Positions 16,312 to 23,773 of a stretch of DNA of 39,393 nt are shown one piece after another. Source of the DNA: Betaproteobacteria bacterium (GTDB taxonomy: Bacteria > Pseudomonadota > Gammaproteobacteria > Burkholderiales > SHXO01); contig SHXO01000017.1 of the NCBI GenBank assembly GCA_009693245.1, positions 1 through 39,393 of the forward strand, in the 5' to 3' direction. Within the stretch, counting starts at the first letter, position 1; every line of letters starts with the position of its first letter. The position numbers and the translations under genes were made by a program. The notes beneath the pieces were generated by a model. That model was not told where the DNA came from. It saw only the letters and a program-made list of their open reading frames with translations, and ran no database searches.

Positions 16312-16965
16312 TTAGAAATCATCCAACGCCGCATCGCGCGTGAGGTGAGAGATGTCTCCCCATTGCAACTCTGACCAGACGCCACTGGCACAGGCCACGC
16401 GGTTGATACTGGCGTTGAACACGGGGAAGTCGCGGGGCTTGTCAAGCGGAATGCCGCGAACGAAACGATGCAGCGCATCGAGAATGCCGCCGTGAGTGAT
16501 GACCACGATACGCTGCCCCTCGTGCCGAATGGAAAGCCCCGTGAAGAAATCCGACACCCTCTTGACCATCTGGCGAATGCTCTCGCCCCGCGGCACTTCG
16601 TGGTCAGGATCGCGGGAATGGAAGCGGCGGTAGTCCTCCGGATATCTGCGCTCGCACTCCGCGCCCGTCAAGCCTTGAAAGATCCCCAGATGGCGCTCGC
16701 GCAATTCCGCGCGGAGCGTAGGACGCTTCCCGCTATGGTCAGCCAGCGGCTGGGCGGTCTGCCGCGTGCGGCCCAGATCGCTGCAATAGAAGGCATCGAA
16801 TGCCTCTCGCCTCAACCGTTCCCCGACGAGAATCGCTTGAGCCAGCCCCTCCTCATTGAGCGGGCTGTCCAAATGCCCTTGGATGCGCCCTTCGGCATTC
16901 CACGCGGTCTCGCCATGGCGCACCACGATGAATTCAGTCTGGCCTTTCGCCGGCTCGGTGCTCAC
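16312..16965 (-). CDS. histidine phosphatase family protein (GpmB/CobC-like)
   Basis: The protein has 217 residues with the RHG catalytic motif FIVVRHGETAWNAEGRIQGH at residues 12-31, CSDLGRTRQTAQPLA near residue 60 (second Arg), the acidic ERHLGIFQGLTGAE motif, and VVITHGGILDALHR (second catalytic His). Such enzymes hydrolyse phosphoesters through a phosphohistidine. The substrate may be a phosphosugar, phosphoglycerate or a cobalamin intermediate; nothing nearby decides it. The start is GTG at 16965. Confidence 0.92.
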   Translation of the reverse strand: MSTEPAKGQTEFIVVRHGETAWNAEGRIQGHLDSPLNEEGLAQAILVGERLRREAFDAFYCSDLGRTRQTAQPLADHSGKRPTLRAELRERHLGIFQGLTGAECERRYPEDYRRFHSRDPDHEVPRGESIRQMVKRVSDFFTGLSIRHEGQRIVVITHGGILDALHRFVRGIPLDKPRDFPVFNASINRVACASGVWSELQWGDISHLTRDAALDDF

Positions 16966-17148
16966 ACTTTACCCTTTGCTTGAAGATGCTTAATCGTACA
17001 CTTCTGAGAGGGGCTACTAATTCGGAAAGCGCAATTAGCGAATAAGCGGGCGAGGCTAGCCCTGCCCTCGCACGGATTAAAGTATGGGCCTTGGGAGGTT
17101 GTCCGGTTTGCCGGCCACGAAATGGATAGTCATAAATGGAATTTGATT

Positions 17149-17256
17149 ATGGCAAAGAGACTTAAACGCTCTCTGCTTTCCAGCTTATTGGTCAGCGGCA
17201 TTTTTGTTGATTCGAAGTTGGCGGACGGCGTGACCCTAAGAGAAAAAAGGCGTTAA
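17149..17256 (+). pseudogene. possible signal-peptide remnant cut by a repeat
   Basis: A 35-codon frame reads MAKRLKRSLLSSLLVSGIFV, a basic start and hydrophobic core like an export signal. It ends in TAA supplied by the inverted repeat that begins at 17253. It may be the 5' stub of a secreted-protein gene, or chance. Confidence 0.25.
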
Positions 17257-17325
17257 CCACGGAATACACGGAAAGTGCCTCGTTGTTTTTTGCCTCTTCC
17301 GTGTATTTCGTGTGTTCCGTGGTAA
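17253..17325. repeat. inverted repeat TTAACCACGGAATACACGGAA / TTCCGTGT...GTTCCGTGGTAA
   Basis: The arms TTAACCACGGAATACACGGA (17253-) and CCGTGTATTTCGTGTGTTCC plus GTGGTAA (ending 17325) form an imperfect inverted repeat around a T-rich centre. Sequences of this style are dispersed in many environmental bacterial genomes, from memory. They could act as a bidirectional terminator. Confidence 0.65.
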
Positions 17326-17342
17326 TAAAGGTTTTGCAGCCC

Positions 17343-17491
17343 GGTAGGTTGGGCTGAATGTAATGAAGCCCAACGGCAACGCAAGGTTTCCTTTGTGCCC
17401 TCTCAGGCGCTCTTCGCGATTCTTCGTGGCGGAAGATTTTGGCGGAGACAAAATCGTTGGGCTTCACGTGATACGTTCAGCCCAACCTACC
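17343..17491. repeat. 149-bp element with nested perfect inverted repeats
   Basis: Outer arms GGTAGGTTGGGCTGAA (17343-17358) and TTCAGCCCAACCTACC (17476-17491) are a perfect 16-bp inverted repeat. Inner arms TGAAGCCCAACG (17364-17375) and CGTTGGGCTTCA (17455-17466) are a perfect 12-bp inverted repeat. The 79-bp core encodes nothing evident. The architecture is like a non-autonomous transposon or a structured dispersed repeat. Confidence 0.75.
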
Positions 17492-17625
17492 ATCACTGGC
17501 AACCGCCAACAGTCAGGCATAAACTTTCCAGTCGTTCGAACTTGAATCGCCGAACTGATTAGCTTTCCCACTCGTTTGCCCGAAGCGTTCGAAGGTTTTT
17601 ACGAGTTTCAAGGTCCGCGCGCCCC

Positions 17626-18516
17626 TCACCCCTCACCCCGCACCCCTCCCTTCTTCTTAGCTCTGGGATGAGCGGCGTCGTAAACATTCGCGAGATGTTG
17701 GAAATCCAAATGCGTATACACCTGCGTGCTCGAAATACTGGCATGGCCCAGCATCTCTTGCACGGCGCGTAGATCGCCGCTTGACTGCAACACGTGGGAA
17801 GCGAAGGAGTGGCGCAGCATGTGCGGGTGTACGTGGCGGCCGAGCGCGGTTTGCTTTGACCAGTAGGCCAGCCGCGCTTGGACGGTGCTGGGGCTGATGC
17901 CCTTGCCTCTCAAACCTAAAAATACGCACCGGGTTTCTGTTTTCAAAAAACGCGGCCGGATGACCAGCCAATCTCGAAGAGCGCTTTGAGCTTGCGTGCC
18001 CACGGGGACAATACGCGTCTTATTGCCCTTGCCTATGACGCGAACAATGCCTTCGTCCAATCCAAGTTGGTCGAGGGTGAGCGAGGTCAGCTCCGACAAA
18101 CGCAGTCCCGAGGAGTAGAACAATTCAAGCATGGCCCGGTCGCGGATGGCTACGTCATCGCCCGCTTCGATTTCCATCAGGCGGCTCGCTTCGTCTGGAG
18201 AAAGGGATTTGGGCAGGCGCTTGCCGGCCTTGGGCGCGCGCAGGCCCTGGCAAGGATTGCGCGTAAAACCGTGGTCGCGGATCAGGTAGCGAAAGAAGGT
18301 TCGCCATGCCGAAAGGGTTCGCGCCATGCTTCGTGGGGCCAGCTGTTGCGAGCGCAGTCGGCCCAGGAATAGGCGTATATGTTGGGTGGCGACCTCCCTG
18401 AGGTCCATGCCGCCGGCCAGCTTGTATAGCTTCTCGATATCGCGGCCGTAGCTCTCTTGCGTGTGCGGGCTTAAAGCACGCTCGTGGGCGAGGTGGGCGA
18501 GAAACAGCTCGCGCAA
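17626..18516 (-). CDS. xerC: XerC site-specific tyrosine recombinase
   Basis: The 296 residues form a SAM-like N-terminal core-binding domain (residues 1-90, LAHERALSPHTQESYGRDIE) and a catalytic domain with the tyrosine-recombinase set: Arg in SGLRLSEL, Lys in GKGNKTRIVPV, HMLRHSFASHVL, GHASISSTQVYTHLD with the nucleophile Tyr. With XerD it resolves chromosome dimers at dif. It follows DUF484 and dapF, as in many proteobacteria. The only usual start is TTG at 18516. The frame is open up to the DUF484 stop, and an ATT at 18540, nine bases after GGAG, would restore the usual N-terminal length. The tail VRGEG lies in a dispersed repeat. Confidence 0.95.
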   Translation of the reverse strand: MRELFLAHLAHERALSPHTQESYGRDIEKLYKLAGGMDLREVATQHIRLFLGRLRSQQLAPRSMARTLSAWRTFFRYLIRDHGFTRNPCQGLRAPKAGKRLPKSLSPDEASRLMEIEAGDDVAIRDRAMLELFYSSGLRLSELTSLTLDQLGLDEGIVRVIGKGNKTRIVPVGTQAQSALRDWLVIRPRFLKTETRCVFLGLRGKGISPSTVQARLAYWSKQTALGRHVHPHMLRHSFASHVLQSSGDLRAVQEMLGHASISSTQVYTHLDFQHLANVYDAAHPRAKKKGGVRGEG

Positions 18517-18543
18517 GGCAGTGTTCGGTACTTCCGAAATTAT

Positions 18544-19194
18544 CTAGAACTCCAGAAAGCGGCGCAGGGCCATGCTGACTAATTCGCCCAGACGCTGGAT
18601 GTAGAGCGTGCCCATGTCAGGAGTGAAGCGTGCGGGATCTTTACTCGCCAACACCATCATGCCGAAAGGCTCTTCGGCGCGTAGCGGCACGTAGGCATAG
18701 GAGGCCAGTTCGGCGGCTTTGCCGCCGAACCAGAGCGACGTCTCGAACAAGGGTTGAGCACTTAATTGGGGGCCCTTGAGGCTTTCGCCAAAAACCACGG
18801 CCTGCTCGTTTGCACTGTCCTGCTCCGTCACGATGGAGCCTTCTCCGCCTCCCCACACTCGCACGGCGCTCGCGTCAAGACCAAAGTCTTGCTGCAGGTG
18901 AGTGTCGATGATTTGCAGCAACGAGATCATGTTCGGCGCGGCCAGCATGGCCAGGGTCATGCGATGCATGCGCTCCGATGCGAGATCGTTCTGCTCTCCA
19001 AAATTAACCAAGTCGCGCAACGCGCCTTCGAGTTTGTGGCTCTTATCGCGCAGGTTCATGACTTGCCGTTCCACGAGCGGAATGGCACGCCCAACACCCG
19101 GATGCTTGAGCTTGATGTTGGAGAGCAATTCCATATGCTCTTCGAAGAACTCGGGATGCTCCGCCAGATACTGTGCGACTTGCGCTGCGTTCAT
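18544..19194 (-). CDS. DUF484 family protein (YigA-like, GAF fold)
   Basis: The 216 residues open with MNAAQVAQYLAEHPEFFEEH and LKHPGVGRAIPLVERQVMNL, the DUF484 signature. The middle is a coiled helix (residues 45-80), and the C-terminal half looks GAF-like (SLLQIIDTHLQQDFGLDASA, YAYVPLRAEEPFGMMVLASK). The function is not established. It stands between dapF (10 bp upstream) and xerC, its conserved place in beta- and gammaproteobacteria. Confidence 0.9.
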   Translation of the reverse strand: MNAAQVAQYLAEHPEFFEEHMELLSNIKLKHPGVGRAIPLVERQVMNLRDKSHKLEGALRDLVNFGEQNDLASERMHRMTLAMLAAPNMISLLQIIDTHLQQDFGLDASAVRVWGGGEGSIVTEQDSANEQAVVFGESLKGPQLSAQPLFETSLWFGGKAAELASYAYVPLRAEEPFGMMVLASKDPARFTPDMGTLYIQRLGELVSMALRRFLEF

Positions 19195-19203
19195 GGGTGT
19201 TCC

Positions 19204-20034
19204 TTAAAGATCGATCTCGCCCTCGAAAACGGTTTCCGCGGGCCCCGTCATCATAACGGGCGCGGTTGCACCACTCCATGCGATGCAAAGCACGCCTCCG
19301 CGGGTGCTTACTTCCACGGGACTATCCAGCAGGCCGCGCTGAACGCCGGCCACCACGGCCGCGCAGGCGCCCGTGCCACAAGCCAAGGTTTCGCCCGCCC
19401 CGCGTTCGTGAACGCGTAACCGGATGTGGTGGCGGTCCACGATCTGCATGAAGCCCGCATTGACGCCTCTGGGAAAGCGCGCATGGCGCTCGATCAACGG
19501 CCCTTGGATTTCCACCGGCGCCGTGTCCACGTTCGCAATCACCTGGACCGCGTGCGGGTTACCCATGGACAAAGCACTGATTTCCACCAGTGTCCCGCCC
19601 ACATCGAGCGGATAGGTCCTCGCCATGCGCTCGGCCACGAAAGGGACGAGACTGGGATCGAATACCGGAGCCCCCATGTCCACGGTCACTTGCTCATGAT
19701 CCGCCAGTTTAGGCACGATGATTCCGTTGGCCGTCTCCACGCGAATCTCGGTCTTGGTGGTGAGGCCCTTGTCACGCACGAAACGCAGGAAACAGCGTGC
19801 CCCGTTGCCGCAGTGCTCGACTTCCGCGCCCGAGGAGTTGTAAATGCGATAGAAGAAATCCGTTCCGTCCAAGCGCGGCGGCTCGATGAGAAGTATTTGG
19901 TCGCAGCCTACACCGAAGTGCCGGTCCGAGATGCGGCGAACGGTTTCGGCCGTGAGGGAGATTTTCTGGCGCACGGCGTCAAACACGACAAAATCGTTGC
20001 CCACGCCCTGCATCTTGGTGAATTTGATTTTCAC
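19204..20034 (-). CDS. dapF: diaminopimelate epimerase
   Basis: The 276 residues match DapF along the full length: [20 protein letters not shown], the first catalytic Cys in [12 protein letters not shown] near residue 74, [19 protein letters not shown], and the second catalytic Cys in [16 protein letters not shown] near residue 218. It converts LL- to meso-diaminopimelate in the cytoplasm for lysine and peptidoglycan synthesis. Mpl, which reuses meso-DAP tripeptide, is also in this window. A GCCTCAC tandem repeat fills the gap to the upstream GNAT gene. Confidence 0.97.
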   Translation of the reverse strand: MKIKFTKMQGVGNDFVVFDAVRQKISLTAETVRRISDRHFGVGCDQILLIEPPRLDGTDFFYRIYNSSGAEVEHCGNGARCFLRFVRDKGLTTKTEIRVETANGIIVPKLADHEQVTVDMGAPVFDPSLVPFVAERMARTYPLDVGGTLVEISALSMGNPHAVQVIANVDTAPVEIQGPLIERHARFPRGVNAGFMQIVDRHHIRLRVHERGAGETLACGTGACAAVVAGVQRGLLDSPVEVSTRGGVLCIAWSGATAPVMMTGPAETVFEGEIDL

Positions 20035-20069
20035 CGCGGATTCCTCGCGCGGAGGATGGAGGGTTTTAC

Positions 20070-20099
20070 GCCTATCGCCTCACGCCTCACGCCTCACCC
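20070..20099. repeat. tandem CGCCTCA heptamer repeat
   Basis: CGCCTATCGCCTCACGCCTC continuing into ACGCCTCACCC is a run of 7-base units, the first imperfect. On the minus strand it reads GGTGAGGCGTGAGGCGTGAGG and supplies the stop of the GNAT gene. The same motif ends hslV and, as a variant, xerC. Confidence 0.75.
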
Positions 20100-20596
20100 A
20101 CCCGCTTTTCCATCACATGATCGTCCATCACGAACCCATTGCCGATTTCGAAGGCCGCGGACTCTCGCACCGCGTAGCCATTACGTTCGTAAGCTCGAAT
20201 GGCGAGTGTGTTGTTCTTGTTCACTTGTAGATATATCGTATGGCAATGTCGCGAAAGAGCGAGATCCTCGGCGATACGCAACAACCGGGAGCCGTATCCC
20301 CGGCCATGCAGGTCTTGGTGTACGTAGAGTTTGTCCAGCTTCATCTCGCCAGGTTTCTCCGACAACTCGCAGGCGGAAAACGCGATCATGGCATCATCGA
20401 GCAAAAGCTTATGCCACCAATATCCTTCCGATTCCAATTGGCGGCGAATCGCGTCCGCATCGTAGCGCTGGGCGAGCATGTATTCTATCTGCTCAACCGA
20501 TATGATATTCGGATAGTGCGCGTACCAGATCGCGCGCGCTAAACGCACAAGTTCAGGAATGTCCGCATGCTGCAAGGGCAGTATTTGGACGCTCAC
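20087..20596 (-). CDS. GNAT family N-acetyltransferase
   Basis: The 169 residues show the GNAT fold: N-terminal MSVQILPLQHADIPELVRLA, the acetyl-CoA-binding P-loop motif DLHGRGYGSRLLRIAEDLAL (Q/R-x2-G-x-G/A type) near residue 90, and IYLQVNKNNTLAIRAYERNG near residue 120. The substrate, an amine of a protein or small molecule, is unknown. The GTG at 20596 shares its first base with the TAG stop of the acyltransferase gene upstream, so it is likely part of the acyltransferase operon. Confidence 0.88.
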   Translation of the reverse strand: MSVQILPLQHADIPELVRLARAIWYAHYPNIISVEQIEYMLAQRYDADAIRRQLESEGYWWHKLLLDDAMIAFSACELSEKPGEMKLDKLYVHQDLHGRGYGSRLLRIAEDLALSRHCHTIYLQVNKNNTLAIRAYERNGYAVRESAAFEIGNGFVMDDHVMEKRVGEA

Positions 20597-21465
20597 TAAT
20601 AGATCCTCGGTTCACCCGGCGGGCGGGTCTTGAACCGCTTGTGCATCCACAGATATTGTTCGGGCATCTCGCGGATGCGTTCTTCGATGAAGGTATTCAT
20701 ACGTCGCACGTCCGCCTCCACGTCATCCGTCGGATAGTCCTCCCAGGCGGGATACACCTGCACCTTATAGCCCTTGCCCTTTGGGAGCTGGCGTACGACC
20801 ACCGGCACGATGGCCGCGCCAGTGAGTTTCGCCATGCGAGGCAAGGCAGTGACCGTGGCCGCGGGGAATCCAAAAAACGGGACGAACAATGAATCCTTCG
20901 GCCCCAGGTCCATGTCGGGCGAGATCTGTAGATAATGGCCATCGCGAAATCCGCGCAGAATCGTCTTGACGCCATCCTGCCGCGAGATCATCCGGGTCCC
21001 TGGGAAGCGCGTGCGCACCCGCAGTAGGAACCGGTCGAAGGTCCTGTTCTTTTGGTGCGCGTAGATCCCCATACCTTTTCGGTCCGTGCTCATGCGAATT
21101 CCAAGGTGCTCGATCCCCGCAAAATGCGGGACGAGCCCAATGCTGCGCTTTTCACCCAAGGCCCCAAAGTGTTCTTCTCCCTCGACCTGAACCAGACGTT
21201 GAATACGCCGCGCCGAGCCCCACCAGACTATGCCGGCTTCCAGCACGGCCCGCCCGAAAATCCGGTAATGCTTTCGCATGATTTGGTTGCGGGCGCTCTC
21301 GGTCATCTCGGGAAAGCACAAGCGCAGGTTAGCGCGCGTCACTTGGCGGCGCTCTCTTCCCAGCAGCAGGAACAACAATCCGCCCCCTTGTCCTATGGGA
21401 TTGAGTATGCGAAGGGGCAGAAAATGCAACAGCCACAGGAGGCCCAGGGCGATACGAGTCAGCAT
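20596..21465 (-). CDS. LpxL/HtrB-family lipid A acyltransferase, second copy
   Basis: The ATG at 21465 gives 289 residues; the long open frame farther upstream is shadow of the neighbouring gene. Marks of the family are an N-terminal membrane helix (IALGLLWLLHFLPLRILNPI), LRLCFPEMTESARNQIMRKHY, the H-x4-D/E catalytic motif in VPHFAGIEHLG, and SPDMDLGPKDSLFVPFFGFP. These enzymes add a secondary acyl chain to lipid A precursors at the inner membrane from acyl-ACP. It is 29 bp downstream of a paralogue, so the pair may add the two secondary chains. Which position each acylates is not shown by sequence. Confidence 0.88.
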   Translation of the reverse strand: MLTRIALGLLWLLHFLPLRILNPIGQGGGLLFLLLGRERRQVTRANLRLCFPEMTESARNQIMRKHYRIFGRAVLEAGIVWWGSARRIQRLVQVEGEEHFGALGEKRSIGLVPHFAGIEHLGIRMSTDRKGMGIYAHQKNRTFDRFLLRVRTRFPGTRMISRQDGVKTILRGFRDGHYLQISPDMDLGPKDSLFVPFFGFPAATVTALPRMAKLTGAAIVPVVVRQLPKGKGYKVQVYPAWEDYPTDDVEADVRRMNTFIEERIREMPEQYLWMHKRFKTRPPGEPRIY

Positions 21466-21494
21466 TCGGAAAGAGATAAACGCGAGCGCGGATT

Positions 21495-22352
21495 CTACTC
21501 GGGGGGTAATGGGGCTCCGGCGGGATGCTTGTACCGGTTGTAGCTCCACAGGTATTGCGCGGGGCAGCGGCGCACCGTACGCTCGATGACCAGGTTCATG
21601 GCCAAGATGCCGGCTTCTCCGCGCAGATCGTCTTCCACACGCGTGAGCTCGACGTCGTAGCCTTCGCCTCGCGGCAAGCGCCTGCAAAAGGCGATGTACA
21701 CCACCGCACCGGTGGCCTCGATCAACCGGCCCACCAGCGACATGGTGTAGGCCGGGCGGCCAAAAAACTCCACCCAAACGCCTTCTCCGGCGCCGGGTGC
21801 CTGATCGGGCAGGATGCCAATGGCTTCCCCGTTGCGCAGCGCGCGAAAGAGCGCGCGCACACCGCTGAGGTCCGCGGGAGCGAGCCGTTCCTGTCCCCGT
21901 TCCCGGCCAGCGACAATGAGCTTTTCCAGCCAAAGCATTCTGGATTTCTTGTAGAGCACCGTTAGAGGAACAAAGCGCGCTAATTCGGCGGCGGTAGCCT
22001 CGAAGCAACCTAGATGGGGCGTTAGGAGGATCACGCCCTTGCGGGCCGTATGCAATGCGATGACCTCCTCGACGCCGGCGAACCGCTTGATCAAGGGGGC
22101 CACTTTTTCTGGGCGCCGAAACCATACCGGTATCATCTCTAAAGCTCCCCGCCCGGTTTCCGCTATACATTGCTTCAACAGCGCTTCATACTCTTCCGGC
22201 GATGACCACACTTTGCTGCGAAGCAGGTTCTCGCGTAAGCGCTGGGCGTACACCTTGGATGACAGGTACGCCACCCAGCCTAGCACGCCGCCCAGTGCGT
22301 GAAACCAGCGCAACGGTAGCCTGGCAACCAGACGCAGGATGAGAATTAGCAT
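21495..22352 (-). CDS. LpxL/HtrB-family lipid A acyltransferase, first copy
   Basis: The 285 residues begin with a membrane helix (MLILILRLVARLPLRWFHAL). Family motifs are RENLLRSKVWSSPEEYEALL, the catalytic H-x4-E in LTPHLGCFEATAAEL near residue 113, and GILPDQAPGAGEGVWVEFFG near residue 180. It is the first gene of the minus-strand acyltransferase-GNAT-dapF-DUF484-xerC run and is divergent from metK; the 90 bp between them must hold both promoters. It acts at the inner membrane in lipid A acylation; donor and position are unknown. Confidence 0.88.
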   Translation of the reverse strand: MLILILRLVARLPLRWFHALGGVLGWVAYLSSKVYAQRLRENLLRSKVWSSPEEYEALLKQCIAETGRGALEMIPVWFRRPEKVAPLIKRFAGVEEVIALHTARKGVILLTPHLGCFEATAAELARFVPLTVLYKKSRMLWLEKLIVAGRERGQERLAPADLSGVRALFRALRNGEAIGILPDQAPGAGEGVWVEFFGRPAYTMSLVGRLIEATGAVVYIAFCRRLPRGEGYDVELTRVEDDLRGEAGILAMNLVIERTVRRCPAQYLWSYNRYKHPAGAPLPPE

Positions 22353-22442
22353 GCCCAGGGGCGCCGAGCCGCGGACTTCTGGGCGGCATGCTTATTTGTT
22401 ATCCTCGCAACCTTTTCAAGTTTCCAATAAGGCGAACCAGGC

Positions 22443-23624
22443 ATGAGCGAGTACTTGTTTACGTCGGAGTCGGTGTCGGAAGGGCATCCGGACAAAGTGG
22501 CGGATCAAATTTCGGACGCGGTGCTGGACGCGATCTTAGCTCAGGACCCTACCTCCCGGGTAGCCGCCGAAACGCTGGTCAACACCGGATTGGTGGTGAT
22601 GGCGGGCGAAATCACCACCAATGCCGTGGTGGATTTCCAGCAAGTGGCGCGCGATACCATCAAGCGCATCGGTTACGACAACACGGAATACGGCATCGAC
22701 TACAGGGGCTGTGCCGTACTGATAGCCTACGACAAGCAATCGCCGGACATCTCCCAGGGCGTCACCGAAGGGCAAGGTCTCAACCTCGAACAAGGGGCGG
22801 GCGATCAAGGCTTGATGTTTGGCTACGCCTGCGACGAGACGCGGGTCTACATGCCCATGGCCATTTACCTGGCGCACCGCTTGGTCGAACGCCAGTCCGA
22901 ATTGCGCCGCGATGGGCGCCTACCGTGGCTTAGGCCGGACGCCAAGTCCCAAGTGACGCTGCGCTATGTGGATGGCAAACCCGAGTCCGTGGATACCGTG
23001 GTGCTCTCCACCCAGCACGCGCCGGAGATGCAGCACAAGCAGATCGAAGAGGCGGTTATCGAGAACATCATCAAACCGGTGCTGCCCAAGAACCTCGTCA
23101 AAGGCAATATCCGCTATCTGGTGAATCCAACGGGCCGTTTTGTCATCGGCGGACCGCAAGGTGATTGCGGTCTCACGGGGCGCAAAATCATCGTCGACAC
23201 CTACGGTGGCGCGGCTCCCCATGGCGGTGGCGCCTTCTCCGGAAAAGATCCGTCCAAGGTGGACCGCTCCGCCGCCTACGCCGCGCGCTATGTGGCCAAG
23301 AACATCGTGGCCGCGGGATTGGCCACCAAGTGCCAGCTTCAAGTGTCCTACGCCATCGGCGTGGCCAAACCCACCAGCGTGATGGTAACGACCTTTGGCA
23401 CCGGCAAGATCCCCGATGAGAAAATTGCCCAGCTCGTGGACAAACATTTCGATCTGCGTCCCAAGGGCATCGTGCAAATGCTCGACCTGCTGCGCCCCAT
23501 CTATCTCAAGACAGCCGCCTACGGCCACTTCGGCCGCGATGAACCGGAGTTCACTTGGGAGGCGATGGATAAGGTCGAGGCGCTGAAGGCCGATGCGGGA
23601 GTCAAGGAAGCCGTGACGACGTAA
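22443..23624 (+). CDS. metK: S-adenosylmethionine synthetase
   Basis: The protein is 393 residues and full length: [20 protein letters not shown] (ATP/methionine site His), [24 protein letters not shown] near residue 118, and [20 protein letters not shown] (P-loop) near residue 258. It makes SAM from methionine and ATP in the cytoplasm. SAM feeds the methyltransferases in the window (cyclopropane-synthase-like, MidA-like), and the by-product SAH is cleared by ahcY downstream. AAGG lies about 9 bases ahead of the ATG. Confidence 0.98.
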   Translation: MSEYLFTSESVSEGHPDKVADQISDAVLDAILAQDPTSRVAAETLVNTGLVVMAGEITTNAVVDFQQVARDTIKRIGYDNTEYGIDYRGCAVLIAYDKQSPDISQGVTEGQGLNLEQGAGDQGLMFGYACDETRVYMPMAIYLAHRLVERQSELRRDGRLPWLRPDAKSQVTLRYVDGKPESVDTVVLSTQHAPEMQHKQIEEAVIENIIKPVLPKNLVKGNIRYLVNPTGRFVIGGPQGDCGLTGRKIIVDTYGGAAPHGGGAFSGKDPSKVDRSAAYAARYVAKNIVAAGLATKCQLQVSYAIGVAKPTSVMVTTFGTGKIPDEKIAQLVDKHFDLRPKGIVQMLDLLRPIYLKTAAYGHFGRDEPEFTWEAMDKVEALKADAGVKEAVTT

Positions 23625-23667
23625 CAGACTTACCTTCCGGTAGGATGTAAGGCCAGAATCGTATTTT

Positions 23668-23752
23668 CCCTCACCCTCGGCCTTCTTCCAGCGGGCGAGG
23701 GAAACCGGAGCACCCTTCTCCCCTCGGGAGAAGGGCCGGGGATGAGGGAGAA
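23668..23752. repeat. REP-like nested inverted repeat after metK
   Basis: The inner stem CCCTTCTCCC (23713-23722) and GGGAGAAGGG (23726-23735) is perfect with loop CTC. Outer arms CCCTCACCCTCGGCC (from 23668) and GGCCGGGGATGAGGG (to about 23750) pair imperfectly. The style is that of repeats scattered in betaproteobacterial genomes. It may double as the metK terminator and marks the left boundary of the insertion that holds the cyclase relic. Confidence 0.7.
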
Positions 23753-23773
23753 GCGCTCCGAAGCGTCAACGTA

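Larger units (their letters stand above)
16966..17625. other. 660-bp gene-poor region rich in inverted repeats
   Basis: No convincing gene is seen. It holds a short open frame at 17149-17256, an inverted repeat at 17253-17325 and a nested inverted repeat at 17343-17491. The upstream 180 bases (16966-17148) show nothing I recognise beyond a weak GCGAGG/CCTCGC stem near 17045-17075. Confidence 0.6.

Noticed and set aside
17192-17467. Open frames within the nested inverted repeats
   Set aside because: They come from palindromic repeat sequence and have no start context or protein family.
20070-20099. CRISPR-like tandem repeat
   Set aside because: The units are 7 bases long with no spacers, so it is a simple tandem repeat.
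19426-20505. A 359-codon plus-strand frame opposite dapF and the GNAT gene
   Set aside because: It is antisense to two clear genes, with a histidine/arginine-rich composition typical of shadow frames.
21466-22170. N-terminal extension of the second acyltransferase to 524 residues
   Set aside because: The extra 235 residues are arginine-rich shadow of the first acyltransferase gene; the family N-terminus fits ATG 21465.
22353-22442. A SAM-sensing riboswitch before metK
   Set aside because: The 90-bp divergent gap has no conserved SAM riboswitch core that I can recognise.
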